From NCBI GenBank assembly GCA_017477205.1, contig JAFUXE010000034.1, positions 33,077 through 97,076 of the forward strand: a DNA stretch of 64,000 nt, written 5' to 3'. The translations under genes and the position numbers were made by a program. Source of the stretch: Alloprevotella sp. (GTDB taxonomy: Bacteria; Bacteroidota; Bacteroidia; Bacteroidales; Bacteroidaceae). Below are positions 25,854 to 34,910 of this stretch, piece after piece (position 1 is the stretch's first letter; every line of letters starts with the position of its first letter). Under the pieces are notes generated by a model. It did no database searches. It saw only the letters and a list, made by a program, of their open reading frames with translations, and was not told the DNA's origin.

Positions 25854-27953
25854 ATGACAAGATACCATACCTGCCTGTATATATATAAGAAATGTGTGCA
25901 ACTCCGTGCCGCCATCCTCCTCCTCGTGGCCTTCTGCGCTTTGACGGCAAGGGCGCAGCAGCCCATCCTGGAGGATGACTCCCGCCGCGACCACTTCGCA
26001 TCGGACTCTGTACGCACGGAAGGCGTTCCCGAGGGCATCTACGCATGGAACATCGAGCGACGCTTCGGGACGATAAGGCCGACGGAATACGACACCGTCC
26101 ACCATTTGTTCCAAAACGAAGCCCTGGTAGACGGCATGACGGGAAGCTACAACTATCTCGGCAACCTGGGGGCGCCGCGCTACAGCCGCCTGTTCACGGA
26201 AAATATCCAGCACACATGGGACGGGCAGTTCGTGTTCAAGCTTCCCTACAGCTATTTCCTTCGTGAGCCCGACCAGCTCATGTTCACCAACACGAAGTCG
26301 CCCTTTACGAACCTCACCTATCAGGAATGCGGCGACAAGCAGCACGGCGAGGACCGCCTGCGTGCCATCTACTCCATCAACGTCAACAAGCGCTTGGGGC
26401 TGGGCTTCAAGCTCGACTACCTCTACGGACGCGGATACTACGACAGCCAGGCGACATCGCAGTTCAACGGAACCCTCTTCGGCAGCTACGTGGACACGGA
26501 CTATCAGATGCATGCCATGTACTACGCCAACCACCTGAAAACAAGTGAAAACGGTGGCTTGGAGAATGACACTTACGTGACAAACCCCGAGGCATTCCCC
26601 ACGAGCTACGGCGAAGCAGACATGCCGATGAATCTCAGCAAATCCTACAACAAGCTGAATGTAAACACGTTCTATCTGACCCACCGCCTGCGACTCGGAC
26701 GCACGCACTACCCCGTCCCCGAGTCCATGCGTGACTCTACGACAACGGCCGCCGACACCGTGATGCGGCAGAGCCCCATGCTCGCCGTCCACACCCTGCG
26801 TTTCGACCACAACAACCGCCGCTTCATATCCAATGCGTCGGCAGCCGTGAGAAACGCCTACTTCAAGGATGTTTACATGCCTTCCGACTCGGCAAGCGAC
26901 TTCACAAAATACATCCACGTTGACAACCTTCTGGCCCTTGAGTTGCAGGAGGGCGCAAACAAATGGCTGAAGACTGGCGGCAGGCTCTTTGCACGCCACG
27001 AATTTTACCGCTTTACGCTTCCTGAATGGGACGATGCAGCAAACAGGTCGTACGGAAAGTCCTACACGGAGAACTACGTGTCCGTCGGGGCTGCCATCAT
27101 GCGCGACACGGGGCAGCGCCTGCACTACCACCTGCTGGGCGAGCTGCGTTCCTCCGGGCATACCTTCGGCGAGTTTAACATTGAAGCTGACGCAAGCCTC
27201 AGCATCCCCTTCCGAAGGGACAGCCTCCGCGTCAGGCTCGACGGCTTTCTGCGCCGAGAGCAGCCCAACTTCTACTTGCGCCACTATCACGGGCGCAATG
27301 CCTGGTGGGACAACGACCTGAGCCAGCAGATAAGCATTTTCGCCGGAGGAGAAATCACGTACAAGGAAACGCGTCTGCGCCTGAGCCTGCAAAGCATCCA
27401 GAACTACGCATATCTGGCAGAACGCCAGACCCCATATACGAACAGCTCCAACGAACAACGCGCACTCTTCGGCGTCGGTGTGGAGCAGAAAAGCGCAAAC
27501 CTCCAGATGGCACAGCTGACGCTGAACCAAAACCTGCGCTGGGGCATCCTGAACTGGGAGAACGAACTTACCTTTCAGGCCAGCAGCGACAACGATGCCC
27601 TTCCCCTGCCGCTCTTTACGGCGTGGACAAATCTCTACCTGAAGTTCACCATCGCCAAAGTGCTTCGCACAGAACTGGGAGCCGACATGCGCTACTTCAC
27701 GCGCTACTATGCGCCGACATATTCGCCCGTCATCGGACAGTTTGCCGTGCAGGATGCTGCCGAGCGTATCAAACTAGGCAACTATCCCATTGTCAATGCC
27801 TACGCGAACTTCCACCTGAAGCGCACACGCTTCTATGTCAGCGCAACGCACGTGAACTATTCCAGCGGAAGCGGCATGCCCTTCCTCGTACCCCACTATC
27901 CCCTCAACAGGCTCATCCTTCGCTTGGGATTATCCTGGAATTTTGTTAACTAA
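25854..27953 (+). CDS. Putative porin of Bacteroidetes type
   Basis: A 699-residue outer-membrane protein with an N-terminal signal ending near ARAQQ (about 35). The rest is rich in alternating aromatic and polar residues and beta-strand repeats, such as RLGLGFKLDYLYGRGYY and HYPLNRLILRLGLSWNF at the C terminus. It fits the Bacteroidetes 'putative porin' family. The start at 25854 gives an unusually long positively charged n-region before the hydrophobic core (about 17-33). It precedes the galactose genes but a separate promoter candidate lies between. Confidence 0.8.
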   Translation: MTRYHTCLYIYKKCVQLRAAILLLVAFCALTARAQQPILEDDSRRDHFASDSVRTEGVPEGIYAWNIERRFGTIRPTEYDTVHHLFQNEALVDGMTGSYNYLGNLGAPRYSRLFTENIQHTWDGQFVFKLPYSYFLREPDQLMFTNTKSPFTNLTYQECGDKQHGEDRLRAIYSINVNKRLGLGFKLDYLYGRGYYDSQATSQFNGTLFGSYVDTDYQMHAMYYANHLKTSENGGLENDTYVTNPEAFPTSYGEADMPMNLSKSYNKLNVNTFYLTHRLRLGRTHYPVPESMRDSTTTAADTVMRQSPMLAVHTLRFDHNNRRFISNASAAVRNAYFKDVYMPSDSASDFTKYIHVDNLLALELQEGANKWLKTGGRLFARHEFYRFTLPEWDDAANRSYGKSYTENYVSVGAAIMRDTGQRLHYHLLGELRSSGHTFGEFNIEADASLSIPFRRDSLRVRLDGFLRREQPNFYLRHYHGRNAWWDNDLSQQISIFAGGEITYKETRLRLSLQSIQNYAYLAERQTPYTNSSNEQRALFGVGVEQKSANLQMAQLTLNQNLRWGILNWENELTFQASSDNDALPLPLFTAWTNLYLKFTIAKVLRTELGADMRYFTRYYAPTYSPVIGQFAVQDAAERIKLGNYPIVNAYANFHLKRTRFYVSATHVNYSSGSGMPFLVPHYPLNRLILRLGLSWNFVN

Positions 27954-27975
27954 AGTATAAAAATGGTGCTATTCC

Positions 27976-28006
27976 TTTGCCATTTCAAAAGTTTTCTCCA
28001 ATTTTG
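27976..28006 (+). promoter_or_regulatory. Promoter of the galactose cluster
   Basis: TTTG (27976-27979), 19 bases, then CAATTTTG (27999-28006), one base from the TAnnTTTG consensus. The galM ATG follows 40 bases later. Confidence 0.55.
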
Positions 28007-28045
28007 CCAAACAAATGTACATTTAAACAACCAATAACAAATATC

Positions 28046-29125
28046 ATGGAACTCAAGACACCCCTCTGCGGCCTCCGCCGGGAGGATTTCCAGAAAGAAG
28101 TACAAGGCAAAGAGGTTGACCTCTTCTTCCTTCGCAACGATGGCGGCATGGAAGTGGCTGTGACAAACTACGGCGGCTCCATTGTCGCCATTATGGTACC
28201 CGACCGCGACGGCAACTATGCCAACGTCATCCAAGGCCACGACTGCATTGACGACTGCATCGCCAGCCCCGAGCCTTTCCTCTCCACTCTCGTAGGACGC
28301 TACGGCAACCGCATCGCCCGCGGCAAATTCACGCTCAACGGGAAAGAGTACACGCTTGCCGTGAACAACGGTCCGAACCACCTGCACGGCGGCCCCACGG
28401 GCTTCCACGCCCGCGTCTGGGATGCAGAACAAGTTAACGAGCACACGCTGGTGCTCCGCTACGTCTCCGCATATTATCAGGAAGGCTTCCCCGGCGAACT
28501 GACAATGACCGTAAAATACACGCTCACCGAGGATGACGAACTCGTCATCGACTACAGCGGAACGACGAACAAGCGCACCATTGTCAACATGACCTCGCAC
28601 GGCTTCTTCAGCCTGGCAGGTATCGCCAACCCGACGCCGAGCGCAATGGACGTCATCTGCCAAATCAATGCGGACTTCTATCTTCCCATCGATGCGACTA
28701 GCATCCCGACGGGTGAAATCCGCAAGGTGGAAGGCACGCCCTTCGACTTCCGCACGCCGAAGCCCGTAGGCCAGGACATCGACGCCGACTGCGAACAAAT
28801 CAAGAACGGTGCTGGCTATGACCACTGCTACGTCCTCAACAAGCGCGAAGTGGGTGAACTCTCCTTCGCAGCTAAAATCGTGGAGCCGAAGAGCGGCCGC
28901 ACGATGGAGGTCTATACGACGGAACCCGGCGTTCAGTTCTATAGCGACAACTGGGCCGACGGCTACAAGGGCCAGCACGGCGCCACCTTCGGCCGCCGCA
29001 GCGCCCTCTGCTTCGAGGCACAGCACTTCCCCGACAGCCCCAACCACCCCTACTTCCCCAGCGTCGTACTGAAGCCCGGCGAGGTTTATACGCAGAAAAC
29101 TATCTACAAGTTTGGAGTTGAATAA
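28046..29125 (+). CDS. galM: Aldose 1-epimerase (mutarotase)
   Basis: Interconverts alpha and beta anomers of galactose or glucose; 359 residues, normal length. Conserved elements: VGRYGNRIARGKFTL (about 92-106), NHLHGGPTGFHARVWD with the active-site histidine (about 115-130), TSHGFFSLAG and the late EPGVQFY region. The start is the ATG at 28046, placed just after the promoter. It is the first gene of a galM-transporter-galK cluster that would import and begin catabolism of galactose. There is no signal peptide, so it is cytoplasmic. Confidence 0.95.
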   Translation: MELKTPLCGLRREDFQKEVQGKEVDLFFLRNDGGMEVAVTNYGGSIVAIMVPDRDGNYANVIQGHDCIDDCIASPEPFLSTLVGRYGNRIARGKFTLNGKEYTLAVNNGPNHLHGGPTGFHARVWDAEQVNEHTLVLRYVSAYYQEGFPGELTMTVKYTLTEDDELVIDYSGTTNKRTIVNMTSHGFFSLAGIANPTPSAMDVICQINADFYLPIDATSIPTGEIRKVEGTPFDFRTPKPVGQDIDADCEQIKNGAGYDHCYVLNKREVGELSFAAKIVEPKSGRTMEVYTTEPGVQFYSDNWADGYKGQHGATFGRRSALCFEAQHFPDSPNHPYFPSVVLKPGEVYTQKTIYKFGVE

Positions 29126-29164
29126 TCAAGAAACAAAATAACAACCTTAAAATTCAAACAAATA

Positions 29165-30451
29165 ATGGCAAAACAAGCTAAACAATGGGGAGCGATTATC
29201 GTAATGATTGCGCTCTTCGCCATGATTGCCTTCGTGACGAACCTCTGCACGCCGATGGCAACCATTATCAAGAACCAAGGTGAAATCAGCAACGTGCTGG
29301 CACAGATTGGTAACTACGGTAACTTCATCGCATACCTCGTGATGGGTATTCCCGCAGGTATGCTCATCGCCAAGTACGGCTACAAGAAGACGGCGCTCAT
29401 CGGCCTCGTCGTAGGTATCGTCGGCATCCTCATCCAGTGGTGCAGCGGTCTGATTGACAACGGCGACGGCTCGAACATCGGCTTTGTGTTCGGCGTTTAC
29501 CTCCTCGGCGCATTCATCAGCGGCCTGACCATGTGCATCCTGAACTGCGTTGTAAACCCGATGCTGAACCTCCTCGGCGGCGGCGGCAACAAGGGTAATC
29601 AGCTCATCCAGATTGGCGGCGTGTTCAACTCGACGGCTGCCGTTTGCTGCTACATCCTCATGGGTGCCCTCATCGCCGACGCCACGAAGGCAAAGATTTC
29701 CGACGCTACTCCTGCCCTGATGATCGCCCTCGCCATCTTCGTTGTGGCTTTCGTCGTCATTCTCTTCACGAAGATTGAGGAACCCGAACAGGCTCCCGTA
29801 CAGGTCAGCCTTATCAAGGGTGCCCTGAAGTTCCGTCACTTTGCCCTTGGCGCTCTCGCCATCTTCCTCTACATGGGCATCGAAGTGGGCACGCCGAACG
29901 CTGTGCAGCAGTACCTCAACGATCCCGCCAACAACCTGGGCATTCCCGCCGCTACGGTCGGCATGATTGTGGCTGTTTACTGGTTCATGATGCTTGTGGG
30001 CCGTTTCGCAGGCGCCGCCATCGGCAGCAAAGTCAGCAGCCGCGCCATGGTTACGACCGTCAGCATCGCCACCCTCTGCCTCGTCCTCTTCGGAATGTTT
30101 GCTCCGACGGATGTCCTCGTGAACTTCCCGGGCGTTGACTGGGGTAAGCTCGAACTCGTATGGCAGCCCATTCCTATGGGTATTTTCGCCTTCCTGCTCG
30201 TAGGCCTCTGCACGAGCGTCATGTGGGGTGCCATCTTCAACATGGCCGTTGAAGGCCTTGGCAAATATACAGCTGTTGCCAGCGGTATCTTCATGACGAT
30301 GGTATTCGGTTGCGCCGTGATGATGGCCATCCAGGGTTGGGTTGCCGACCTCACGAACTACATCACCAGCTTCTGGGTAGTAGTATTCTGCGCTGCATAC
30401 ATCCTCTTCTATGCCCTCGTAGGCAGCCGCGTAAGCAAGCGCGAAGAGTAA
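29165..30451 (+). CDS. gluP: Glucose/galactose MFS transporter (FucP-type)
   Basis: A 428-residue inner-membrane protein with about 12 membrane segments. It opens with short basic residues and shows MGIPAGMLIAKYGYKKTALIGL, the first cytoplasmic loop of FucP/GluP-type sugar:H+ symporters, and FNSTAAVCCYILMGALI. It lies between galM and galK, which makes galactose the likely substrate; glucose is also carried by this family. The 127-base gap to galK carries a pair of GC-rich inverted repeats. Confidence 0.9.
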   Translation: MAKQAKQWGAIIVMIALFAMIAFVTNLCTPMATIIKNQGEISNVLAQIGNYGNFIAYLVMGIPAGMLIAKYGYKKTALIGLVVGIVGILIQWCSGLIDNGDGSNIGFVFGVYLLGAFISGLTMCILNCVVNPMLNLLGGGGNKGNQLIQIGGVFNSTAAVCCYILMGALIADATKAKISDATPALMIALAIFVVAFVVILFTKIEEPEQAPVQVSLIKGALKFRHFALGALAIFLYMGIEVGTPNAVQQYLNDPANNLGIPAATVGMIVAVYWFMMLVGRFAGAAIGSKVSSRAMVTTVSIATLCLVLFGMFAPTDVLVNFPGVDWGKLELVWQPIPMGIFAFLLVGLCTSVMWGAIFNMAVEGLGKYTAVASGIFMTMVFGCAVMMAIQGWVADLTNYITSFWVVVFCAAYILFYALVGSRVSKREE

Positions 30452-30574
30452 GGCCCCCTCTAAATCTCCCCCCCTCCGGGGGAGACTTCCCAACTCGCTA
30501 TAATAATTAATAATGTAAACCTATAATCGCCTAACCAAAAGCCTCCCCCTGGGGGGAGGTTAGAGGGGGCTTCC
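30452..30574. repeat. Long GC-rich inverted repeat between transporter and galK
   Basis: The left arm (30452-30491, GCCCCCTCTAAATCTCCCC...) is complementary over most of its length to the right arm (30541-30574, ...GGTTAGAGGGGGCTTCC). Each arm also holds its own CCCC/GGGG hairpin. It may limit transcription into galK or be a mobile repeat; the galK ATG begins 5 bases later. Confidence 0.7.
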
Positions 30575-30578
30575 AATT

Positions 30579-31739
30579 ATGAAACTTACAATCGACGACG
30601 TAAGAAGCCGCTTCATCAAGCACTTCGACGGCACGACGGGCAACGTCTATGCAAGCCCCGGCCGTATCAACCTCATCGGTGAGCACACCGACTACAACAA
30701 CGGATTCGTTTTCCCCGGTGCCGTAGAGCAGGGAATGATTGCAGAAATCAAGCCCAACGGCACGCGCAACGTTGACGCTTACTCCATCGACCTGAAGGAC
30801 CGCGTACAGTTTAGCCTTGACGACGAGAAGGGTCCCTCCGCCACATGGGCACGCTACATCTACGGCGTATGCCGCGAAATGATGGCTCTCGGCGTTCCCG
30901 TAGAGGGTTTCAACACCGCCTTTGCGGGTGATGTTCCCCTCGGCGCAGGCATGAGCAGCTCCGCAGCCCTTGAAAGCACCTACGCTTTCGCTCTGAACGA
31001 CCTTTTCGGTGACAACAAGATTGAGCGCATGGAACTTGCCCGCGTCGGCCAGCGCACCGAGCACAAGTATATCGGCGTGAACTGCGGCATCATGGACCAG
31101 GCTATCTCCTGCCTCGGTAAAGCCGGACACCTCATGCGCATGGACTGCCGCAACGGCGACATCGCCTACTTCCCCTGGCATCCGAAAGGCTACCAGCTCA
31201 TCCTCGTCAACAGCTGCGTGAAGCACGAGCTGAAGGGTTCGCCCTACAACGAGCGTCGCCTGCAGTGCGAACACGTTGCTGAGGTCATCGCACAGAACCA
31301 CCCCGAAGTGAAGAGCCTGCGCGATGCCAACTACGACATGCTTGAGGAAGTGAAGGACAAGGTTACGGCCGACGAATACAAGCGTGCCCGCTACGTCATT
31401 GGCGAGGTGGACCGCGTGCTGAAGGTTTGCGACGCCCTTGAGAAGGACGACTACGAGACCGTAGGCCAGATGATGTACGAAACGCATCACGGCCTCTCCA
31501 AGGAATACGAAGTGAGCTGCGAGGAACTCGACTTCCTGAACGACATCGCGAAGGAAGAAGGCGTCACGGGCAGCCGCATCATGGGCGGCGGCTTCGGCGG
31601 TTGCACCATCAACCTCGTTGCCGACGAGCTCGTGCCCAACTTCAAGAAGGTTGTCGTTGAGAAGTTCGAGGCCAAGTATGGCAAGAAGCCCATCGTCATT
31701 GACGTAGTCATTGGCGACGGTGCCCGCCGCCTGCTGTAA
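30579..31739 (+). CDS. galK: Galactokinase
   Basis: GHMP-family kinase that phosphorylates galactose at C1; 386 residues. The galactokinase signature GRINLIGEHTDYNNG (about 27-41) and the ATP loop PLGAGMSSSAALE (about 117-129) are present, as is GGGFGGCTINL near the C terminus. It is the third gene of the galactose cluster. galT and galE are not in the window. A terminator follows 26 bases downstream. Confidence 0.97.
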   Translation: MKLTIDDVRSRFIKHFDGTTGNVYASPGRINLIGEHTDYNNGFVFPGAVEQGMIAEIKPNGTRNVDAYSIDLKDRVQFSLDDEKGPSATWARYIYGVCREMMALGVPVEGFNTAFAGDVPLGAGMSSSAALESTYAFALNDLFGDNKIERMELARVGQRTEHKYIGVNCGIMDQAISCLGKAGHLMRMDCRNGDIAYFPWHPKGYQLILVNSCVKHELKGSPYNERRLQCEHVAEVIAQNHPEVKSLRDANYDMLEEVKDKVTADEYKRARYVIGEVDRVLKVCDALEKDDYETVGQMMYETHHGLSKEYEVSCEELDFLNDIAKEEGVTGSRIMGGGFGGCTINLVADELVPNFKKVVVEKFEAKYGKKPIVIDVVIGDGARRLL

Positions 31740-31764
31740 ATCGTACGAATTCTATACCTAAAAG

Positions 31765-31803
31765 GAAGGAGGGAGCCAAAGCCTCTCTCCTTCTTTATTT
31801 TCT
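31765..31803 (+). terminator. Rho-independent terminator after galK
   Basis: An 11-bp stem (GAAGGAGGGAG / CTCTCTCCTTC with one G-T pair) followed by TTTATTTT. Confidence 0.8.
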
Positions 31804-31867
31804 TCCGTAGGAAAATAGACTTTTCTCCTGACAAAAAAGTTTTTTCTCCCTTCAATAATTTGTTGAT

Positions 31868-33229
31868 ATGCGCACGCAAATTCTTTCTTTCGCCTTACTG
31901 TTCATTCAACTTCCCGTCTTCGCCCAGCGCCCGGCGGCTTCTGAGCGTTGCTTCACGTCCCCCGTCATAGAAAAGTGCATTGCCGAGACCTCGCAGAAGC
32001 TTTGGGGGCAGAATCCCAAGCTTGCGGAAATGTTTGAGCAATGCTTCCCCAACACGCTTGATACCACCGTGAAGACGTGGGGCGAGGACGACACGTTTGT
32101 CATCACAGGTGACATCCCCGCCCTGTGGCTTCGCGACAGCAGCGCGCAGGTTTGGCCCTATCTACGCTTTGCCTCCGAGGACGAGGATTTGGCGCGTCTG
32201 GTTCGCGGCCTTCTGCGGCGCCAGTTCCGCAGCATCCTCATCGACCCCTATGCAAATGCCTTCATGCAGAATCCCGAGGAGATGAGCAGCAACTGGACGA
32301 GCGACGAAACCATGATGCTGCCGGGTGTTTTCGAACGGAAGTACGAACTCAACTCGCTTTGCTACCCGCTGCGCCTTGCCCACGGCTACTGGAAGGCAAC
32401 CGGCGACACCCGCCCCTTCGACAAGCTCTGGGTGGAAGCCGTTCGCAAGGTGCTTCAGACGATGCACGAGCAGCAACGCCTTGACGGCACCACGCCCTAT
32501 ACCTTCATGCGCGTTACAGACCGCATGCACGATACGCAGTCGAATCTCGGCAACGGCCATCCCGCACGTCCCTGCGGCCTCATCGTTTCCTCCTTTCGTG
32601 CTTCTGACGACTGCACCCTCCTGCCCTACCTCGTCCCTGACAACTTCATGGCGGTTAGCGTGCTTCGGAAAAGTTCCGAGATACTGCGTCGCGTAAACCG
32701 CGAGTGGGCACTTGCTGACAGCTGTGAGCGTTTGGCCGCCGACGTTGAGGGAGCCTTGCGCAAATACGCTGTTGTGGAACATCCCAAGTACGGAAAGATT
32801 TACGCCTTCGAGGTTGACGGCTACGGCAACGCGCTTCTCATGGACGATGCCAACATTCCCTCGCTGCTTTCCCTTCCCTACATCAGTGACGTTTCTGCGG
32901 ACGACCCGGTTTATCAGAACACGCGGCGCTTCGTATGGTCGGAGGACAATCCCTATTTCTTCCGGGGGACGGCGGCTGAAGGCATCGGCGGGCCCCACGT
33001 GCGGCTTCAGTACGTCTGGCCGATGAGCCTCATCGTGCGTGCGCTCACCAGCAATAGTCCTGCGGAGCGTCAGGAATGTCTTGACACGCTGCTTAGGACA
33101 GATGCCGGCACAAAGTTTATGCACGAAGCCTTCGACTGCAACAATCCCGAACGCTTCACGCGCTCTTGGTTCGCGTGGGCCAATACGCTTTTCGGCGAGC
33201 TCGTGCTGGAGATGTGTGACGGGAAATGA
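31868..33229 (+). CDS. Secreted GH125 exo-alpha-1,6-mannosidase
   Basis: A 453-residue glycoside hydrolase with a cleavable signal (about 1-20, ending VFAQ). The conserved TGDIPALWLRDSSAQVWPYL stretch (about 79-98) and YCx-type loops such as RVTDRMHDTQSNLGNGHP identify family GH125, whose members remove alpha-1,6-linked mannose from the non-reducing end. It is probably periplasmic and could process N-glycans or yeast mannan fragments. It stands alone after the galactose cluster, with no SusC/SusD pair nearby, and ends in its own terminator. Confidence 0.9.
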   Translation: MRTQILSFALLFIQLPVFAQRPAASERCFTSPVIEKCIAETSQKLWGQNPKLAEMFEQCFPNTLDTTVKTWGEDDTFVITGDIPALWLRDSSAQVWPYLRFASEDEDLARLVRGLLRRQFRSILIDPYANAFMQNPEEMSSNWTSDETMMLPGVFERKYELNSLCYPLRLAHGYWKATGDTRPFDKLWVEAVRKVLQTMHEQQRLDGTTPYTFMRVTDRMHDTQSNLGNGHPARPCGLIVSSFRASDDCTLLPYLVPDNFMAVSVLRKSSEILRRVNREWALADSCERLAADVEGALRKYAVVEHPKYGKIYAFEVDGYGNALLMDDANIPSLLSLPYISDVSADDPVYQNTRRFVWSEDNPYFFRGTAAEGIGGPHVRLQYVWPMSLIVRALTSNSPAERQECLDTLLRTDAGTKFMHEAFDCNNPERFTRSWFAWANTLFGELVLEMCDGK

Positions 33230-33256
33230 AGCCCTAAGCATATAACTGGAATTTTC

Positions 33257-33291
33257 AAAGGACGCGTTTGCAAATGCACGCGTCCTTTGTT
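33257..33291 (+). terminator. Rho-independent terminator after the GH125 gene
   Basis: An 11-bp stem (AAAGGACGCGT and its complement at 33278-33288) with a loop of about 10 bases, then TTGTT. It lies about 28 bases after the stop codon. Confidence 0.75.
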
Positions 33292-33313
33292 GTGACCTAC
33301 AAGGCGTATGGGG

Positions 33314-33354
33314 ATAAAAAATGCGGGAGCAGCACTTCACAGTGGCACTCCCGC
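33314..33354 (-). terminator. Rho-independent terminator of the rplT transcript
   Basis: On the minus strand GCGGGAGTGCCACT pairs with AGTGCTGCTCCCGC, followed by ATTTTTT. It is 25 bases after the rplT stop. Confidence 0.85.
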
Positions 33355-33378
33355 TCAAAAAGAGATATGTGAACAGAT

Positions 33379-33723
33379 TTACTTCACTTTGTCAACGATG
33401 GCCTTGAAGGCCTGGGGATTGTTGACTGCAAGGTCAGCAAGGACCTTACGGTTGATTTCGATGCCAGCCTTGTGGAGGCCGCCCATGAGCTGGGAGTAGC
33501 TGGTGCCTTCAAGGCGTGCTGCTGCATTGATACGCTGAATCCAAAGCGCGCGGAAGTTGCGCTTCTTGTTGCGGCGGTCGCGGAATGCGTATGTGAGACC
33601 CTTCTCCCAAGTGTTCTTGGCAACGGTCCAAACGTTCTTGCGCGCTCCGAAGTAACCGCGCGTCAGCTTCAAAATTCTCTTTCTCTTTGCACGTGATGCA
33701 ACGTGGTTGACTGATCTTGGCAT
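33379..33723 (-). CDS. rplT: 50S ribosomal protein L20
   Basis: A 114-residue rRNA-binding protein that nucleates 50S assembly. The full-length signature [18 protein letters not shown] and [18 protein letters not shown] is present. It is the last gene of the infC-rpmI-rplT group, 21 bases after rpmI, and is followed by a strong terminator. Confidence 0.97.
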   Translation of the reverse strand: MPRSVNHVASRAKRKRILKLTRGYFGARKNVWTVAKNTWEKGLTYAFRDRRNKKRNFRALWIQRINAAARLEGTSYSQLMGGLHKAGIEINRKVLADLAVNNPQAFKAIVDKVK

Positions 33724-33744
33724 AGTTTCTTACGGTTTTAAAGT

Positions 33745-33942
33745 TTAGCGGAGGCAAAGGAGCTCGCGCACTTGTTTAACATTTGTCTTGTCCAAGATGG
33801 CAACATGGTCGAGGTTGCGCTTTTGTTTCTTGGTCTTCTTCGTCAGAATGTGACTGTGATAAGCGTGGCGACGCTTAATCTTACCCGTTCCGGTAAGAGC
33901 GAATCTCTTTTTTGCACCGGAATTAGTCTTTACTTTTGGCAT
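33745..33942 (-). CDS. rpmI: 50S ribosomal protein L35
   Basis: A 65-residue basic protein with the L35 pattern [20 protein letters not shown] and [10 protein letters not shown]. It lies between infC and rplT, as in most bacteria. Confidence 0.97.
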   Translation of the reverse strand: MPKVKTNSGAKKRFALTGTGKIKRRHAYHSHILTKKTKKQKRNLDHVAILDKTNVKQVRELLCLR

Positions 33943-34020
33943 TTTCTTTGTTTTGTTTGGTTGTTATTATTTAGCGGCTGCGCGTAATACCAAGCGCAGA
34001 TGCGCATTTCCTTGTTTTTT

Positions 34021-34662
34021 TCAGAACTCGTCGCCTTCCACCCAGGGGCCTTTGTATTCCTTCGGGGCTTTCTGCTGCGGCGCTTTCTTCTCTTTCACGG
34101 GAGCGGCGGGCTTTTCCTCTTCCACCTCGGCCTTCTTCGTCACTTTCTTCGGCGCGAGGTAGAGGAACATGCGCTTTCCTTCGAGCTTCGGCATTTGTTC
34201 GACCTTTCCGTATTCCTCGAGGTCGTTGGCGAAACGCAGGAGGAGCACTTCGCCCTGCTCCTTGAAAAGAATGCTTCGCCCGCGGAAGAAGACGTAAGCC
34301 TTGACCTTGTTGCCTTCAGAAAGGAACTCCTTGGCGTGCTTGAGCTTGAAGTCGTAGTCGTGTTCGTCCGTCTGGGGGCCGAAACGTATCTCCTTGACTT
34401 CAATCTTGACCTGCTTGGCCTTGATTTCCTTCTGGTGTTTCTTTTGCTGGTAGATAAACTTGGAATAGTCTATCACGCGGCAAACGGGCGGATGGGCGTT
34501 GGGAGAAATCTCCACGAGATCCATGCCTTGGTGCTCAGCCAGCTGAAGGGCTTCGCGGATGGGCAACACCTGCGGCTCAATGCCGTCGCCTACGATGCGC
34601 ACTTCGGGCACACGTATCTGATGGTTGATGCGGTATTGCGGCTTCTTTTTGTCGTTCTTCAC
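34021..34662 (-). CDS. infC: Translation initiation factor IF-3
   Basis: Binds the 30S subunit and checks start-codon selection; 213 residues. The N-domain ([16 protein letters not shown], about 9-24; [21 protein letters not shown]) and C-domain ([22 protein letters not shown]) are intact. The last 40 residues are a Lys/Glu/Pro-rich tail seen in Bacteroidetes IF-3. The start codon is GTG (34662); rare start codons are usual for infC and allow IF-3 to repress its own translation. Confidence 0.97.
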   Translation of the reverse strand: MKNDKKKPQYRINHQIRVPEVRIVGDGIEPQVLPIREALQLAEHQGMDLVEISPNAHPPVCRVIDYSKFIYQQKKHQKEIKAKQVKIEVKEIRFGPQTDEHDYDFKLKHAKEFLSEGNKVKAYVFFRGRSILFKEQGEVLLLRFANDLEEYGKVEQMPKLEGKRMFLYLAPKKVTKKAEVEEEKPAAPVKEKKAPQQKAPKEYKGPWVEGDEF

Positions 34663-34697
34663 GTAGGGAGAATAGCTATGTTTTGTTTTTTGCGGCG

Positions 34698-34705
34698 CAA
34701 AAGTA
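34698..34705 (-). promoter_or_regulatory. -7 box for infC-rpmI-rplT
   Basis: TACTTTTG on the minus strand, 36 bases before the infC start, indicating transcription separate from thrS. No clean -33 TTTG is visible at the usual distance. The 248-base thrS-infC gap holds no other feature I can name. Confidence 0.6.
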
Positions 34706-34910
34706 TGGAATAAATCACAAAATGAGAAATTAAAAATGGATTTTTTTGCTCAAATGCAGCGTTTTAGATGCTAAATGCCAAACGTTGCGGGGCTTTTTCC
34801 ATTTCTGATTTCCCATTTTGCAGGCTTTTCAAGCCTCCAGAAGGCCTCCGGAACGTGTCCGGTGACCTTCCGAGGGCCTGCATTTTCGTATCTTTTGCCG
34901 TTGCGCGGTT

